A DNA stretch of 64,000 bases from Rhodobacterales bacterium (GTDB lineage Bacteria > Pseudomonadota > Alphaproteobacteria > Rhodobacterales > Rhodobacteraceae), in contig PDOZ01000027.1 of NCBI GenBank assembly GCA_002747325.1, positions 92,939 through 156,938 of the forward strand. Direction: 5' to 3'. The translations under genes and the position numbers were made by a program. The notes under the pieces were generated by a model. It made no database searches. It saw only the letters and a program-made list of their open reading frames with translations, and was not told where the DNA came from. Shown here piece after piece: positions 23,972 through 33,116 of this stretch. Each line of letters starts with the position of its first letter. Positions within the stretch are counted from its first letter, which is position 1.

Positions 23972-26305
23972 TCAGAAACCAGTAGAGAAAGTCAGACCAA
24001 AGCGCTGTTCGATATCCGTGCCACGCTTGACCACCGGAATGGCGTAGCTGAAGCGCAGCGGTCCGACCGGGGTATCCCAATGGATCGCCGCACCGACCGA
24101 GGCGCGAAGCCCAAAGCTGTCATCCACACCGCCCGGATTGTCCAGCCCCCAGACCGACCCGGCATGGGCAAACAACCCGCCCTGAATGCCGTATTCTTCC
24201 GGCAAACCGATCGGGAAGCGCGCTTCGAGCCGCGCAGAAGCAAAGAAGTTGCCGCCCAGCGCGTCCTGATCTGCCGCCGCCATGTCCCGCGGCCCAACGC
24301 CGCGCGGCGCAAAGCCCAGAAGCTGGTTCGGGCCAAGGAAATACCGATCGGTAATGCGCGTTCCCGCGCCGCCGCCAAAGCCGAAAATTGCCCCGCCTTC
24401 AACGGTTGCCGACAGGGTAATATCATCGGAGAACAAGTTGGTGGTCAGATTGGCCAGACCAGACACGCCGAAATAGCGGTTATCCGACCCGAACCCACCG
24501 ACTTCCGCATTGGCACGCAGATAGACATTCACTGGATTGATCAACCCGTTGCGCCGCGTGTCGTAGGTCAAGCCAAAGCCCGCCGTTGCTCCATACTGCA
24601 ATCCACGCGCGGTCTCCGCCGTAATAATGGCGCTGGTGCCGGTGTAGTTCGACATTTCCATGCCATCAAAACCGACGTAACCGGAGAAACGGGCCAACTC
24701 ACTGGCCGGGAATTCCAGCGACAGCTTGCCGCCAAAATCGGTCGTTTCGAAGAGACCGGAAGAATGCTTGCCCTTGGCGTAAAACAAATCCACCCCAAGC
24801 CGCAAATCACGCCCGAACAGCGCGGGTTCCGCAAAACTCAACGTGTAGTTTTGATTATCCAATCCACCAGAGACACCAACCTTCAGATATTGCCCACGAC
24901 CGAGGAAATTGCTTTCACTCAAAGAGGCAAAGAAACCCGCCCCCTCGCCAAAGGCATAGGTCGCCCCGATTTCAAACGCCCCCGTGCCCTTCTCTTCAAC
25001 GTCCACATCGACCACAACCTGATCCGGCGCCGAGCCCTGACGCGCATCCACTTCCACATTGGCAAAGAAGCCCAGCGCCCGAATACGCTCCGCCGCCGCA
25101 CGAATGGCGCGGGGGTTGAACGGATCGCCCTCAACCGTCGTGAACTGCCCGCGCACAACCCGGTCCAACGTTGTCGAATTGCCTTCAATATCAATGCGTT
25201 CGACCACGATACGCGGCCCGCGCACAATGGCGAACTCGATATTGAGCTTGCCCGCGCGCTCGTCCCGCGTCACCCGCGGATCGACACGCACAAAGCCGTA
25301 GCCCATCTTCGCCGCCTTGTTTTCCATCAAGGCGATGGTGCGCTCAATCACCGCCGGATTGTAGGTCGTGCCCGCGCGCACCGTGTTCAGCCGCTCAAAC
25401 GCCGCCGCATCAACGCCCTCAACCTCGGAAATCGTCGTCACCTTGCCGAAGGTGAACTTCTGCCCTTCCACCACCTGGAAAGACACGAAGAACCCATCTT
25501 CCTGAGCCGGAACCTCGGAGGTTACCGCGCGCACCTGAAAATCGGCATAGCCATGCGAGGCGTAGAAATCGCGCAGCAACTGCTTGTCAAATTCCAGCCG
25601 GCCCGGATCGAACGTGTCCGACTGCACCAGCCAGCGCAACAGCCCCGCCTGCTTCGAAGACACCACCCGCCGCAGTCGGGCATCGGAGAACGCGCGGTTG
25701 CCGGTGAAGGAAATGCGTTCGACTTCCGAATTGGCCCCTTCGGCCACTTCAAACACCACATCCACCCGGTTCTGCGACCGGCGGATGATCTTCGGCGTCA
25801 CCGTCGCCGCAAGACGCCCCTGCGCCTGATAAGCCTCGGTGATGATCTGCGCATCGCGCTCGACCTGCGCCGGATTGTACACATAGCGCGGCCGGGTGTT
25901 GAGCAACTTCAACAGACTGGCATCCTTGATCGCCCGGTTGCCCTCGATGTTGATCCGGTTGACCGACGGATATTCCGTCACCTTGACCACCAGAACCGAC
26001 CCGCGCGGCACGATCTTCACGCTCTCGAACAGCCCCGCTGCCACGAGCCGCTGATAGCCCTCATTCAATTCCGCCGCACTGATCGCCTGCCCGGAAGCGA
26101 TTCCCAGATGCGCCATCACCGAAGCGGCATCAATGCGCTCCAGCCCCTCGATCTGCACCGAGCGGAAAGCATAACTCTGCGCCAAAACCGCCTGAGGGAC
26201 AACGGAAGCCCCTGAAAGCCCTAGAAAAACCGCCAGACCCGCCGGTTTGAGAATGGATTTTGCAAGTCCCTTTCGACCTGCGCCGCGCCGCTCGTTATAC
26301 GTCAT
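23972..26305 (-). CDS. bamA: Outer-membrane protein assembly factor BamA
   Basis: 777 residues. A signal peptide (about 1-42, cut near VLA-QS) is followed by five POTRA domains (about 45-415; VQIEGLERIDAASV starts the first) and a 16-strand barrel. The C-terminus ends in phenylalanine (FSTGF) as expected, and the VRGF-like lid motif is in GFAPRGVGPRD. It inserts beta-barrel proteins. ATG 26305 is chosen over an upstream in-frame ATG at 26428. rseP, usually just upstream, is missing here. Confidence 0.96.
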   Translation of the reverse strand: MTYNERRGAGRKGLAKSILKPAGLAVFLGLSGASVVPQAVLAQSYAFRSVQIEGLERIDAASVMAHLGIASGQAISAAELNEGYQRLVAAGLFESVKIVPRGSVLVVKVTEYPSVNRINIEGNRAIKDASLLKLLNTRPRYVYNPAQVERDAQIITEAYQAQGRLAATVTPKIIRRSQNRVDVVFEVAEGANSEVERISFTGNRAFSDARLRRVVSSKQAGLLRWLVQSDTFDPGRLEFDKQLLRDFYASHGYADFQVRAVTSEVPAQEDGFFVSFQVVEGQKFTFGKVTTISEVEGVDAAAFERLNTVRAGTTYNPAVIERTIALMENKAAKMGYGFVRVDPRVTRDERAGKLNIEFAIVRGPRIVVERIDIEGNSTTLDRVVRGQFTTVEGDPFNPRAIRAAAERIRALGFFANVEVDARQGSAPDQVVVDVDVEEKGTGAFEIGATYAFGEGAGFFASLSESNFLGRGQYLKVGVSGGLDNQNYTLSFAEPALFGRDLRLGVDLFYAKGKHSSGLFETTDFGGKLSLEFPASELARFSGYVGFDGMEMSNYTGTSAIITAETARGLQYGATAGFGLTYDTRRNGLINPVNVYLRANAEVGGFGSDNRYFGVSGLANLTTNLFSDDITLSATVEGGAIFGFGGGAGTRITDRYFLGPNQLLGFAPRGVGPRDMAAADQDALGGNFFASARLEARFPIGLPEEYGIQGGLFAHAGSVWGLDNPGGVDDSFGLRASVGAAIHWDTPVGPLRFSYAIPVVKRGTDIEQRFGLTFSTGF

Positions 26306-26445
26306 CTTGTGTTCTTTCAGACAAACATCCCAGTCCCTTGTGTGACTACCGGGATTAGCCCCCATTGTCAAAGCGAGAAACACACGCCGCAAAATCCTGC
26401 GCCCTGCCAGACACACCACCGCCGCCACAGACCGAAAACGCCCCT

Positions 26446-26467
26446 CTTCTTCTTAGCAAAAATACTC
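26446..26467 (+). repeat. 22-base gene-end repeat, copy 9
   Basis: CTTCTTCTTAG-CAA-AAATACTC in the gap between the lysis cassette and bamA, in opposite orientation to both genes. Confidence 0.85.
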
Positions 26468-26494
26468 ACAACACCGAAGCGCCACAGACCCCGC

Positions 26495-26917
26495 CTAAAC
26501 CAGCAGAAAAACCCCGACCGACAACCCCAACGCCGCCCCGACCGGCCAGACGAAACTGCCCCCGTGATAGCCAAACGAGCGATGGATAACCGCGAAATGC
26601 AACACTGCCCCGACGACGTAGAGCGCCAAAACCGAAAACATCCCCGGATGCCGCTCCGCCCAAAGCGGCTGCCCCATGAGGTTGTAGACCCACCACCAGC
26701 CGGAAACCAACCCGATCCCCGCCCAGCTATAGACCATCCCCAGCGCCAGCGGCGTCGCCTGCGCAAACCAGAGCCATAGAAACGTGCCCGCAATCATCAG
26801 CGCCATCAAGGCAATCGCGCCATAAATCACCACCGATACCGGCCCGTAGCCCCATGCGAAAAAGGCCATCTCCAGGCCGGAAACCACCAGTGCCAACAAC
26901 AAAACCGCCTGTTTCAT
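26495..26917 (-). CDS. Four-helix membrane protein, last gene of the lysis cassette
   Basis: 140 residues, almost entirely hydrophobic with four likely membrane helices (about 2-22, 31-52, 58-80 and 92-138 as a longer hydrophobic end). It is Trp- and Gly-rich (WWWVYNL) and has no signal for a soluble domain. Family not recognised. ATG 26917 overlaps the stop of the 44-aa gene upstream (ATGA), so it is translated with the muramidase-holin group and may modulate membrane permeabilisation; that role is inferred only from context. Confidence 0.7.
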   Translation of the reverse strand: MKQAVLLLALVVSGLEMAFFAWGYGPVSVVIYGAIALMALMIAGTFLWLWFAQATPLALGMVYSWAGIGLVSGWWWVYNLMGQPLWAERHPGMFSVLALYVVGAVLHFAVIHRSFGYHGGSFVWPVGAALGLSVGVFLLV

Positions 26918-27048
26918 AGATCCAGAACCTCCCTGACCGCGCGGTCCAGCTCACGGGCCGCATCGCGGTTTTTCTGCACCGCCCGCGCCAGCTTCACCCC
27001 GCGCAACGCCTCCGCTAATTGCTTGAAAAACTTAAAAAATCTGCGCAT
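26914..27048 (-). CDS. 44-residue basic helical protein in the lysis cassette
   Basis: Encodes MRRFFKFFKQLAEALRGVKL and a further 24 charged residues ending in VREVLDL. The first half is an amphipathic, strongly basic helix. The gene is bounded by ATGA overlaps on both sides (27048 with the gene before it, 26914-26917 with the gene after it), which is good evidence that it is translated. Its function is unknown; a short amphipathic helix would suit a membrane-active or holin-regulating peptide. Confidence 0.6.
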   Translation of the reverse strand: MRRFFKFFKQLAEALRGVKLARAVQKNRDAARELDRAVREVLDL

Positions 27049-27239
27049 CACAGCCCCCGCCCCGCCGCCGGTAGCCGCTCGCGAATGATGGTGGTGATCT
27101 CCACCAGAATGGCGCTGTTTTTATCCAGCACCGACCGCGTCGCCTGATCCTTCTGCAAATCGCGCCACAACAGATAAAACACCAAAACCACCCAAGGCCC
27201 GTGTTCCGTCGCCAGCTTGACGAAAAACTCAGTGCCCAC
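27048..27239 (-). CDS. 63-residue single-pass membrane protein of the lysis cassette
   Basis: Starts at GTG 27239 inside the end of the holin gene and reads (M)GTEFFVKLATEHGPWVVL, one membrane helix, then WRDLQKDQATRSV and a basic C-terminus. The layout (short N-terminus, one helix, charged coil) resembles the small accessory membrane proteins that accompany phage holins. A longer reading from 27296 is rejected because it is out of phase with the overlap pattern. Confidence 0.6.
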   Translation of the reverse strand: MGTEFFVKLATEHGPWVVLVFYLLWRDLQKDQATRSVLDKNSAILVEITTIIRERLPAAGRGL

Positions 27240-27756
27240 CGCGCCATTCCTCCAACGCCGCATTGCGCTCCGCACCGCCCGTAGCGCTGGCCCCAAACGC
27301 CTCCAGCGCCGCCAGATTGCGCATCACCGTCCCAGACCGCGCCATGGTTTCGGCCAGCGAGCGCTGAAATTCCTGCCCCTTGGCCTGAAACCGCGCGCCA
27401 AAATAGAAGCTGACAATCGCCCCCATCAGCCACCAAAGCGGCTCCGGCACCAGCGCCAGCCCCTGCATCCGCGCCGCAAACCACACCGGCGCCACCATCG
27501 CCGCCCCGAACAATCCCAACGTGCCAAGCGCCAGCATCGGACGCGGCAATCGGTTGACCCCATCCATGAAGCGATCAAATCCCGAGCGCCCCTCGCGGGT
27601 AAATTCCGCCCCAAACTGCGCCAGCGCCGCCGCCCGCCAATCGGCCTCCCGCTGCGCCCCCGCTTCCGCATTTTCCCAAAACATTTCCGCCGTTTCCGTG
27701 ACGACATTACGCCCCGTGCCAAATAACAGCCCGCTCAACCCGTCGATCAATGCCAA
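27229..27756 (-). CDS. Holin family protein (3-TM type)
   Basis: 175 residues. A polar N-terminal 70 residues (LLFGTGRNVVTETAEMFWEN...) are followed by two strong membrane helices (about 73-95 and 104-122) and a helical, charged tail. The order and the partner muramidase match the Holin_3TMs proteins linked to GH108 muramidases in alphaproteobacteria. The start overlaps the muramidase 3' end by 10 bases. It would release the muramidase to the periplasm. Confidence 0.75.
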   Translation of the reverse strand: MALIDGLSGLLFGTGRNVVTETAEMFWENAEAGAQREADWRAAALAQFGAEFTREGRSGFDRFMDGVNRLPRPMLALGTLGLFGAAMVAPVWFAARMQGLALVPEPLWWLMGAIVSFYFGARFQAKGQEFQRSLAETMARSGTVMRNLAALEAFGASATGGAERNAALEEWRGGH

Positions 27757-28358
27757 TGTGCTACCCGAGCGCGATGCTCGGCCTCCGTTAAGTGAAATTT
27801 CGGCGAAATGAACGCCTCCGCCCGCCGGATCCAGCCGCCCTTTCCCCCATCGCGCCGCCGCGCATATTTGCGTGAAGCCGGGCGCGCATCGGCCAGCCGG
27901 TAGTAATAATTGCGCCGCTCGATGCCGTAGGCGTCGGCAATGTGATCCGGCGCCTGTGCCGCCGCCCGCGCCGCCGCCGCCGCGGTTTTCGGCCCGATCA
28001 CCCCGTCCACCACCAGCGGGTAGCCCATACGGATCAACAGCCGTTGCAACAGCCGCACCGCATTGGCGCCCGCGTTAACGAACATGTCGAAAACCGAGGC
28101 CTGCAACGCCTCCGGCAACGTCGAAATCCGGGGCTTCTCGAAGTAATGCTGAAGGAAAATCTCGCGCGCCTGCCCCCGGCTGAGGCGGCGCACATCCCCC
28201 GCCGTGACCCGCCCGTCGCCGTCGAGATCAAGCCCGAGGCGACGCATCGTGTGCAGCGTCACCCCGTATTTGGTCGGCCCGCCCGGATCATCCGGGTCGT
28301 TCACATACCCGCCCTCGCGGGCAATGATTTCATCGGCAATCCGGGCTGGCGTCTGCAT
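27747..28358 (-). CDS. GH108-type N-acetylmuramidase (holin-associated endolysin)
   Basis: 203 residues without a signal peptide. The catalytic Glu15 is in REGGYVNDPDDPGGPTKYGV, the hallmark of GH108 (ZliS-like) enzymes, and a peptidoglycan-binding half follows (VDGVIGPKTAAA, about 115-130). It cuts the glycan strand. In Rhodobacter capsulatus a muramidase-holin pair away from the main GTA cluster is needed for particle release; this could be the counterpart. GGAGAA precedes ATG 28358, and a TTAAC half-site for CtrA lies at 28396-28400 on either strand. Confidence 0.85.
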   Translation of the reverse strand: MQTPARIADEIIAREGGYVNDPDDPGGPTKYGVTLHTMRRLGLDLDGDGRVTAGDVRRLSRGQAREIFLQHYFEKPRISTLPEALQASVFDMFVNAGANAVRLLQRLLIRMGYPLVVDGVIGPKTAAAAARAAAQAPDHIADAYGIERRNYYYRLADARPASRKYARRRDGGKGGWIRRAEAFISPKFHLTEAEHRARVAHWH

Positions 28359-28449
28359 GGCGTTCTCCTAAGTTGCGAGAACCCTGCGCCAAAAAAGTTA
28401 ACGCGCGCCAAAACCAGCGCGCGCCACTCAAGCCCTTGATCTGAAAGTC

Positions 28450-28902
28450 TTATTCCGAAGGCGGCTCGTAAACCCCCTGCTCCTTCAAGCTCTCGATCAC
28501 CTCGGCGGGCATGTATTCCTCATCATGTTTGGCCAGAATTTCTTGAGCAATAAACACCCCGTCCACCAAAGTGCCCATGCCGATCATGCCCTGATTCTCC
28601 CCGAAAAGATCGGGCAGGATGCCGGTAAATTCCACCGGCACACTGGCCGCCCCGTCCGTCACCACGAAGCGCACCGTTTCCCCCTCGCCGCGCACCAGCG
28701 ATCCGGCCTCAACCAGCCCGCCCAGCCGGAAAACCTCGCCCACCTCCGGCGGCTCCTCCAGAACCTGCGCCGGCGAACGATAATAGTTAATGCCATCGCG
28801 CAACGCATAGCCAATCAGCCCCGTCGCAATGACCAGAAACAGGAAGGACAGCAGCACAATCTGCAACCGCCGCCGCTTCTTCAATCCACGCATACCCGCC
28901 AT
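28450..28902 (-). CDS. ccmE: Cytochrome c maturation heme chaperone CcmE
   Basis: 150 residues. A basic start (GLKKRRRLQI), one membrane helix (about 14-34) and a periplasmic OB fold. The heme-binding His is in AKHDEEYMP near 120. It receives heme from CcmC and hands it to CcmF/H for c-type cytochromes. ATG 28902 has GGAG nine bases before it; the upstream ATG 28914 is not supported. It is 19 bases after argC, on the same strand. Confidence 0.93.
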   Translation of the reverse strand: MAGMRGLKKRRRLQIVLLSFLFLVIATGLIGYALRDGINYYRSPAQVLEEPPEVGEVFRLGGLVEAGSLVRGEGETVRFVVTDGAASVPVEFTGILPDLFGENQGMIGMGTLVDGVFIAQEILAKHDEEYMPAEVIESLKEQGVYEPPSE

Positions 28903-28920
28903 CTTACGCTCCACATTCCA

Positions 28921-29946
28921 TCACGGGAAAACCGGCGCCAGCCCAAGCCCCGCCGTTTCCTCAAACCCCAACATCAAATTCGCATTCTGCACCGCCTGCC
29001 CCGACGATCCCTTGGTCAGGTTGTCCAGCGCCGACACAACCAGCGCCCGCCCCGCAACCCGGTCCGCAATCACCCCGAGGTGACACTGATTCGACCCGGT
29101 CACATGCCCCGTCCCCGGCGCCTGCCCGAACGGCAACACGGTGACAAACGGCTCGTCCTGATACCGCGCCACCAGCGCCGCATGGATCGCCGCCGCATCG
29201 CCCTGCACATAACAATCGGCGAGAATGCCCCGGTTGGTCGGCACCAGATGTGGGGTGAAAATGATCTCGACCGGCCGCCCCGCTAGGGCAGAAAACTCCT
29301 GATCGAACTCGCCCAGATGCCGGTGCGTGCCGCCCTGCGCATAGCCCGCAATATCGGTGGCGCGCTCGGTGAACAGCATGTTTTCCTTCAGACTGCGCCC
29401 GGCGCCCGACAACCCGTTTTTCAGGTCGCAAATGATCGTGTCGAGGTCGATCAGCCCCTCGGAAATCAACGGTCGCAAGGCATATTGCACCACCGCCGCA
29501 TTACATCCCGTGCCCGCCACCAAACGCGCCCCCCGGATCTCCTCGCGGTAAAACTCGGTCAGCCCATACACCGCCTCGCGCTGCAATTCGACCGCCACAT
29601 GCGCCGCCCCATACCATTTTTCATAAGCCGCCGGATCGCGCAGCCGGAAGTCGGCCCCAAGGTCCACCACCCGCACTTCGCGCGGCAAATCGCGCACCAG
29701 CGCCTGACTCAACCCGTGCGGCAAGGCGGCAAATACCAGATCAATGCCGGAAAAGTCGATCTCCTGCATTTTCACCAACTTCGGCAGCTCCAGATGGCGC
29801 AACTGCGGATAGACCTCCGCCATCTCCATCCCCGCCTTGCGATCCGCCGACAGCGCCTTGATGCACATCCCCGGATGGGTGGCGATCAGGCGAACAAGCT
29901 CCGCGCCGGTATAACCGGACGCGCCCAGAATTGCGATATTTTTCAA
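28921..29946 (-). CDS. argC: N-acetyl-gamma-glutamyl-phosphate reductase
   Basis: 341 residues. NAD(P)-binding [13 protein letters not shown] is at 8-20; the catalytic Cys lies in [10 protein letters not shown], a clade variant of the more common [14 protein letters not shown] and [13 protein letters not shown] are further signatures. It makes N-acetylglutamate semialdehyde in arginine synthesis. It is followed by ccmE and preceded at 18 bases by murI, so the three genes may be one transcript. Confidence 0.94.
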   Translation of the reverse strand: MKNIAILGASGYTGAELVRLIATHPGMCIKALSADRKAGMEMAEVYPQLRHLELPKLVKMQEIDFSGIDLVFAALPHGLSQALVRDLPREVRVVDLGADFRLRDPAAYEKWYGAAHVAVELQREAVYGLTEFYREEIRGARLVAGTGCNAAVVQYALRPLISEGLIDLDTIICDLKNGLSGAGRSLKENMLFTERATDIAGYAQGGTHRHLGEFDQEFSALAGRPVEIIFTPHLVPTNRGILADCYVQGDAAAIHAALVARYQDEPFVTVLPFGQAPGTGHVTGSNQCHLGVIADRVAGRALVVSALDNLTKGSSGQAVQNANLMLGFEETAGLGLAPVFP

Positions 29947-29964
29947 ATGCCTATCTCCCGATCG

Positions 29965-30777
29965 TCAAGCAGCTTCGAAAGTGATTTCCCGGCGCAAAAA
30001 CTGCGTCGCACGGGCCGAAACCTTGAGCGGATCGCCGCTGGTCAGCATCTTGCGCGTGGTGCCGGGTCCGATCATCGCCGGGTGGCGCTTGAGATAATAT
30101 GCCAGCGATTGCGCCACCAAATCCGCCTGCGAAAACACCTTCACCTCCGGCCCCAACGCCTTCTGAAATTCCGCCTCCATCAGCGGATAATGCGTGCAGC
30201 CCAAAATCGCCGCCTGCGGCGCGGGCATCTTGCGCTTGAGCGCGTCCACATGGCTGTTCACCAGCGCTTCCGCGAGGATCATGTCGCCTTCCTCGATCGC
30301 ATCAACCAAGCCGCCGCAGCTTTGCGCCTCGACATCAACCCCGATGGCCCGAAACGCCAATTCGCGCTGAAAAGCCCGGCTGGCGACGGTCGCTGGCGTG
30401 GCAAACAGCGCCACATGCTGCACCCCAACCTCGCGCGGCGGCGAATTGTCGCCCCAGTCGCGCTCCGTCAGCGCCTCGATCAGCGGCACGAACACGCCGA
30501 GAACCCGCTTGCCCTCCGGCAACCAGCGCTCCTGAATGCGCCGCAGCGCCGCCGCCGACGCGGTGTTACAGGCCAGCAGCACAAGGTCGCAGCCCTCTTG
30601 CCAAAGCCGCTCCACCCCCGCCGTGGTCAACTCGAAAATATCCTGCGCATCGCGCACCCCGTAAGGCGCATGGGCATTGTCGCCAAAATAGACCAGCGGC
30701 ACTTCCGGCAGGCGCTTCTCCACCGCATCAAACACCGTCAGCCCGCCCAAACCTGAATCGAAAATCCCGACCGCCAT
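29965..30777 (-). CDS. murI: Glutamate racemase
   Basis: 270 residues. [12 protein letters not shown] (catalytic Asp), [10 protein letters not shown] (first Cys) and [10 protein letters not shown] (second Cys) are all present. It supplies D-Glu for peptidoglycan. ATG 30777 is chosen (MAVGIFDSG); 42 further in-frame codons upstream do not resemble the family. It is divergent from the LysR gene. Confidence 0.95.
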   Translation of the reverse strand: MAVGIFDSGLGGLTVFDAVEKRLPEVPLVYFGDNAHAPYGVRDAQDIFELTTAGVERLWQEGCDLVLLACNTASAAALRRIQERWLPEGKRVLGVFVPLIEALTERDWGDNSPPREVGVQHVALFATPATVASRAFQRELAFRAIGVDVEAQSCGGLVDAIEEGDMILAEALVNSHVDALKRKMPAPQAAILGCTHYPLMEAEFQKALGPEVKVFSQADLVAQSLAYYLKRHPAMIGPGTTRKMLTSGDPLKVSARATQFLRREITFEAA

Positions 30778-30941
30778 ATCCGTCCCTTTCGCCAAAATGC
30801 GTTGCCCCAGCCATAGGCCCGTTTGGCGGCAAAATCCATACCCCGCCGTGCAACACGCAAAAACCTGTGCATAACCCCGCGCTTTTGCTTCCAAAATAAC
30901 CAAAACCCGCTACCATGCCCGCGAACGGAGAGGCAAACGCG

Positions 30942-31835
30942 ATGGACTGGGACAAATTACGCATATTTCACGCGGTGGCCGATGCCGGGAGCCTGACCCA
31001 TGCGGGCGAGGCGCTCGGACTGAGCCAGTCCGCCGTGTCGCGCCAGATCCGCGGCCTCGAAGAAGCCCTGAACGCCACCCTGTTTCACCGCCACGCCCGC
31101 GGCCTGATCCTGACCGAACAGGGCGAATTGCTGTTCGATGCCTCCACCGCCATGTCGCAACGCTTAGAAGCCGCCACCGCCCGCATCCGCGATTCGCGCG
31201 ATGAAATCTTCGGCGAACTGCGCGTGACAACCACCAACGGCTTCGGCATGCTCTGGCTCGCCCCGCGCCTGCCAAAACTCTATGAAAAATACCCCGAACT
31301 GAAAATCGACCTCATTCTGGAAGAACGGGTGCTGGACCTGCCCATGCGCGAAGCCGACGTCGCCATCCGCATGAAAGAACCCTCGCAGGCCGACCTGATC
31401 CGCAAACGCCTGATGGGGGTGAAAATGCGGCTCTACGCCATGCCGGAATACCTCGCCCAGAACGGCACCCCCGAAACCACCGCCGACCTGCACCACCACC
31501 GCCTGATCTGCCACAGCGCCAATTCCACCCAGGTCTCCGCCGGCTCCGCCTTCGTCGAACGCCTGCTGACACACGACATCCCATCCATCCTGACGGTCAA
31601 TTCCTATTTCGGCGCCCTGCAAGGCGTGTTGAACAATCTCGGCATCGGCGTCTTGCCCAATTACATCGCCGCCGACTTCACCGATCTGGTGCAGGTGCTG
31701 GAAGGCGAGGAAAGCAAGGAAGTCCCGGTCTACCTCGCCTACCCCGAAGAACTGCGCCAATCCAAACGCGTCGCCGCCTTCCGCGACTTCGTGGTCGAAG
31801 AAATCGCCGAATACCGCAAAAAACTGCGTCCTTAG
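30942..31835 (+). CDS. LysR family transcriptional regulator
   Basis: 297 residues. The N-terminal winged HTH (DWDKLRIFHAVADAGSLTHA... SQSAVSRQIRGLEE) is followed by a two-lobe effector domain starting near 90 (ELRVTTTNGFGMLWLAPRLP). ATG 30942 has CGGAGAGG upstream. It resembles LysR regulators of the type found beside redox or cell-envelope genes in Rhodobacterales. Its neighbours are murI (divergent) and a CPBP protease whose end overlaps its own by four bases; the target is unknown. Confidence 0.9.
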   Translation: MDWDKLRIFHAVADAGSLTHAGEALGLSQSAVSRQIRGLEEALNATLFHRHARGLILTEQGELLFDASTAMSQRLEAATARIRDSRDEIFGELRVTTTNGFGMLWLAPRLPKLYEKYPELKIDLILEERVLDLPMREADVAIRMKEPSQADLIRKRLMGVKMRLYAMPEYLAQNGTPETTADLHHHRLICHSANSTQVSAGSAFVERLLTHDIPSILTVNSYFGALQGVLNNLGIGVLPNYIAADFTDLVQVLEGEESKEVPVYLAYPEELRQSKRVAAFRDFVVEEIAEYRKKLRP

Positions 31836-32731
31836 GGCGTAGCCCCATAACCCCTGCGACCGCGATAGACGTAAATCAACACCGCCCCGGCCACGATCAG
31901 CCCAAAGCTGCAAATCAGCCCGCCTTCCAGCCCGAACGCCCCGCCCGTAAGCCACTCACTGCCGGAAAACCGGCTCTTGAACAGCGTTTCATTGCTGACT
32001 TCATGGCCAGAAATGGAAATGCCGTAGATATTGCCTTCTGCGAAATTCCAGATGCTGTGAACCGCGCCGGAAACCCAAATGCTTTGGGTGTAATAATAGA
32101 GGATCGACATCACCAGACCGAACAGGAACATATTGACGACCGGCAACGTCCCGGACCCGGCGTTCCCGGCATGAAACAGCGCAAACAGGATGTTGCTGCC
32201 GATGAGCCCCGCCAACAGACCAAATCTGGCGCTGATCTCGGGCAGAAGAAAACTGCGAAACATCACCTCTTCGCTCAACCCCTGCACAAAGAACAGGCCG
32301 AAAAAGGCGAGCCACATGCCCCAGGCAATGCTCTGATCGTTCAGCGACACGGTCTGCGTGCCCAGAAAAACGCCCACCAGCACGCAAAAGGAAAACATCG
32401 CCAGCCCGATGACGATCCCCTTACCGTAATGCCCCAACAGGTTTTGCGCTGAAAAGCCAAGGCTGCCAAAGGAATGCCGAAGCAAAAACCGCGCCCCCAA
32501 CAACACCACCAACAGGCTGAACCCCGTGGTGATCACATTATGGATAATGGTGATATACGACATATCCTGCACGCCGTAATGCCGGGTGACATAATTCTGG
32601 ATCACAGCCTCCAAAATCCCCCCGGCAACCACCCAGACCACGACAATGGCAATCACCCCCAGCAGGTTATAAATCCCCCCGCTCTTTTCCTCTTTATAGA
32701 CCGAAAACAGCGCGTTTAACGAAAACCCCAT
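31832..32731 (-). CDS. CPBP (CAAX/Abi) family intramembrane metalloprotease
   Basis: 299 residues, about eight membrane segments. The family signature is intact: LSEEVMFRSFLLPE (Glu-Glu-x3-Arg), FALFHAGN (His) and a later H in VHSIWNFAEG. Members process membrane-anchored or exported peptides and often serve bacteriocin immunity. The 3' end overlaps the convergent LysR gene by four bases. The 200 bases upstream carry a degenerate copy of the 22-base repeat near 32757. Confidence 0.87.
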   Translation of the reverse strand: MGFSLNALFSVYKEEKSGGIYNLLGVIAIVVVWVVAGGILEAVIQNYVTRHYGVQDMSYITIIHNVITTGFSLLVVLLGARFLLRHSFGSLGFSAQNLLGHYGKGIVIGLAMFSFCVLVGVFLGTQTVSLNDQSIAWGMWLAFFGLFFVQGLSEEVMFRSFLLPEISARFGLLAGLIGSNILFALFHAGNAGSGTLPVVNMFLFGLVMSILYYYTQSIWVSGAVHSIWNFAEGNIYGISISGHEVSNETLFKSRFSGSEWLTGGAFGLEGGLICSFGLIVAGAVLIYVYRGRRGYGATP

Positions 32732-32813
32732 CTTTTCCTCATTTCCTGAATAGACTTTTCTTCTTAAAACGAACTCAATTTAACCTACAATATCGAATAG
32801 CAAACCGCCCCCC

Positions 32814-32835
32814 CTTCTTCTTAGCAAAAATACTC
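32814..32835 (+). repeat. 22-base gene-end repeat, copy 10
   Basis: CTTCTTCTTAG-CAA-AAATACTC, in the long gap between the CPBP gene and purL. Confidence 0.85.
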
Positions 32836-32920
32836 AAACCCACACCCGTGCCACCCGCCAGACGTCCCCGGCCACCCCAAGCCATGCAGCAAACGCATAG
32901 CGGCAATGCAGCATCGTCGC

Positions 32921-32949
32921 TTGTCGCCACCCCGCCCCCGGCCTAAATT
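32921..32949 (+). promoter_or_regulatory. Promoter of the candidate small RNA
   Basis: TTGTCG, a 17-base spacer and TAAATT. The predicted start near 32956 gives a transcript of about 80 bases to the terminator at 33037. Confidence 0.5.
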
Positions 32950-32955
32950 CAATTC

Positions 32956-33037
32956 AAAGCCAATCATGGAGCTTCCGCTCTGACGGGCTTTTACCTCCCT
33001 GTTGGACTAGGCCGGGCCGCGTGCCCGGCTTTTTTTT
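32956..33037 (+). ncRNA. Candidate 80-nt small RNA (suhB/mmgR-like) or purL leader
   Basis: It ends in a perfect terminator: GCCGGGC, five-base loop, GCCCGGC and eight T (33011-33037). Before it is an unpaired pyrimidine stretch TTTTACCTCCCTGTTGGACT resembling the CUCCCU element that I recall from the alphaproteobacterial suhB/mmgR (ar8) RNA family, which is also about 80 nt. A promoter-like pair of boxes lies at the right distance. The terminator ends 79 bases before purL, so a purL attenuator is the alternative. Confidence 0.55.
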
Positions 33038-33116
33038 GCTCCCCCGCCAAACGCCCTTCCCCCGCCTCCCCGCTTGGCCTATGAAACACCCAGCAAGACT
33101 CACAGGGGGAACCGTC

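Noticed and set aside
32757..32776. Fourteenth copy of the 22-base repeat
   Set aside because: TTTTCTTCTTAAAACGAACTC-like sequence resembles the motif but lacks TAG and the AAATACTC arm, so it is not counted.
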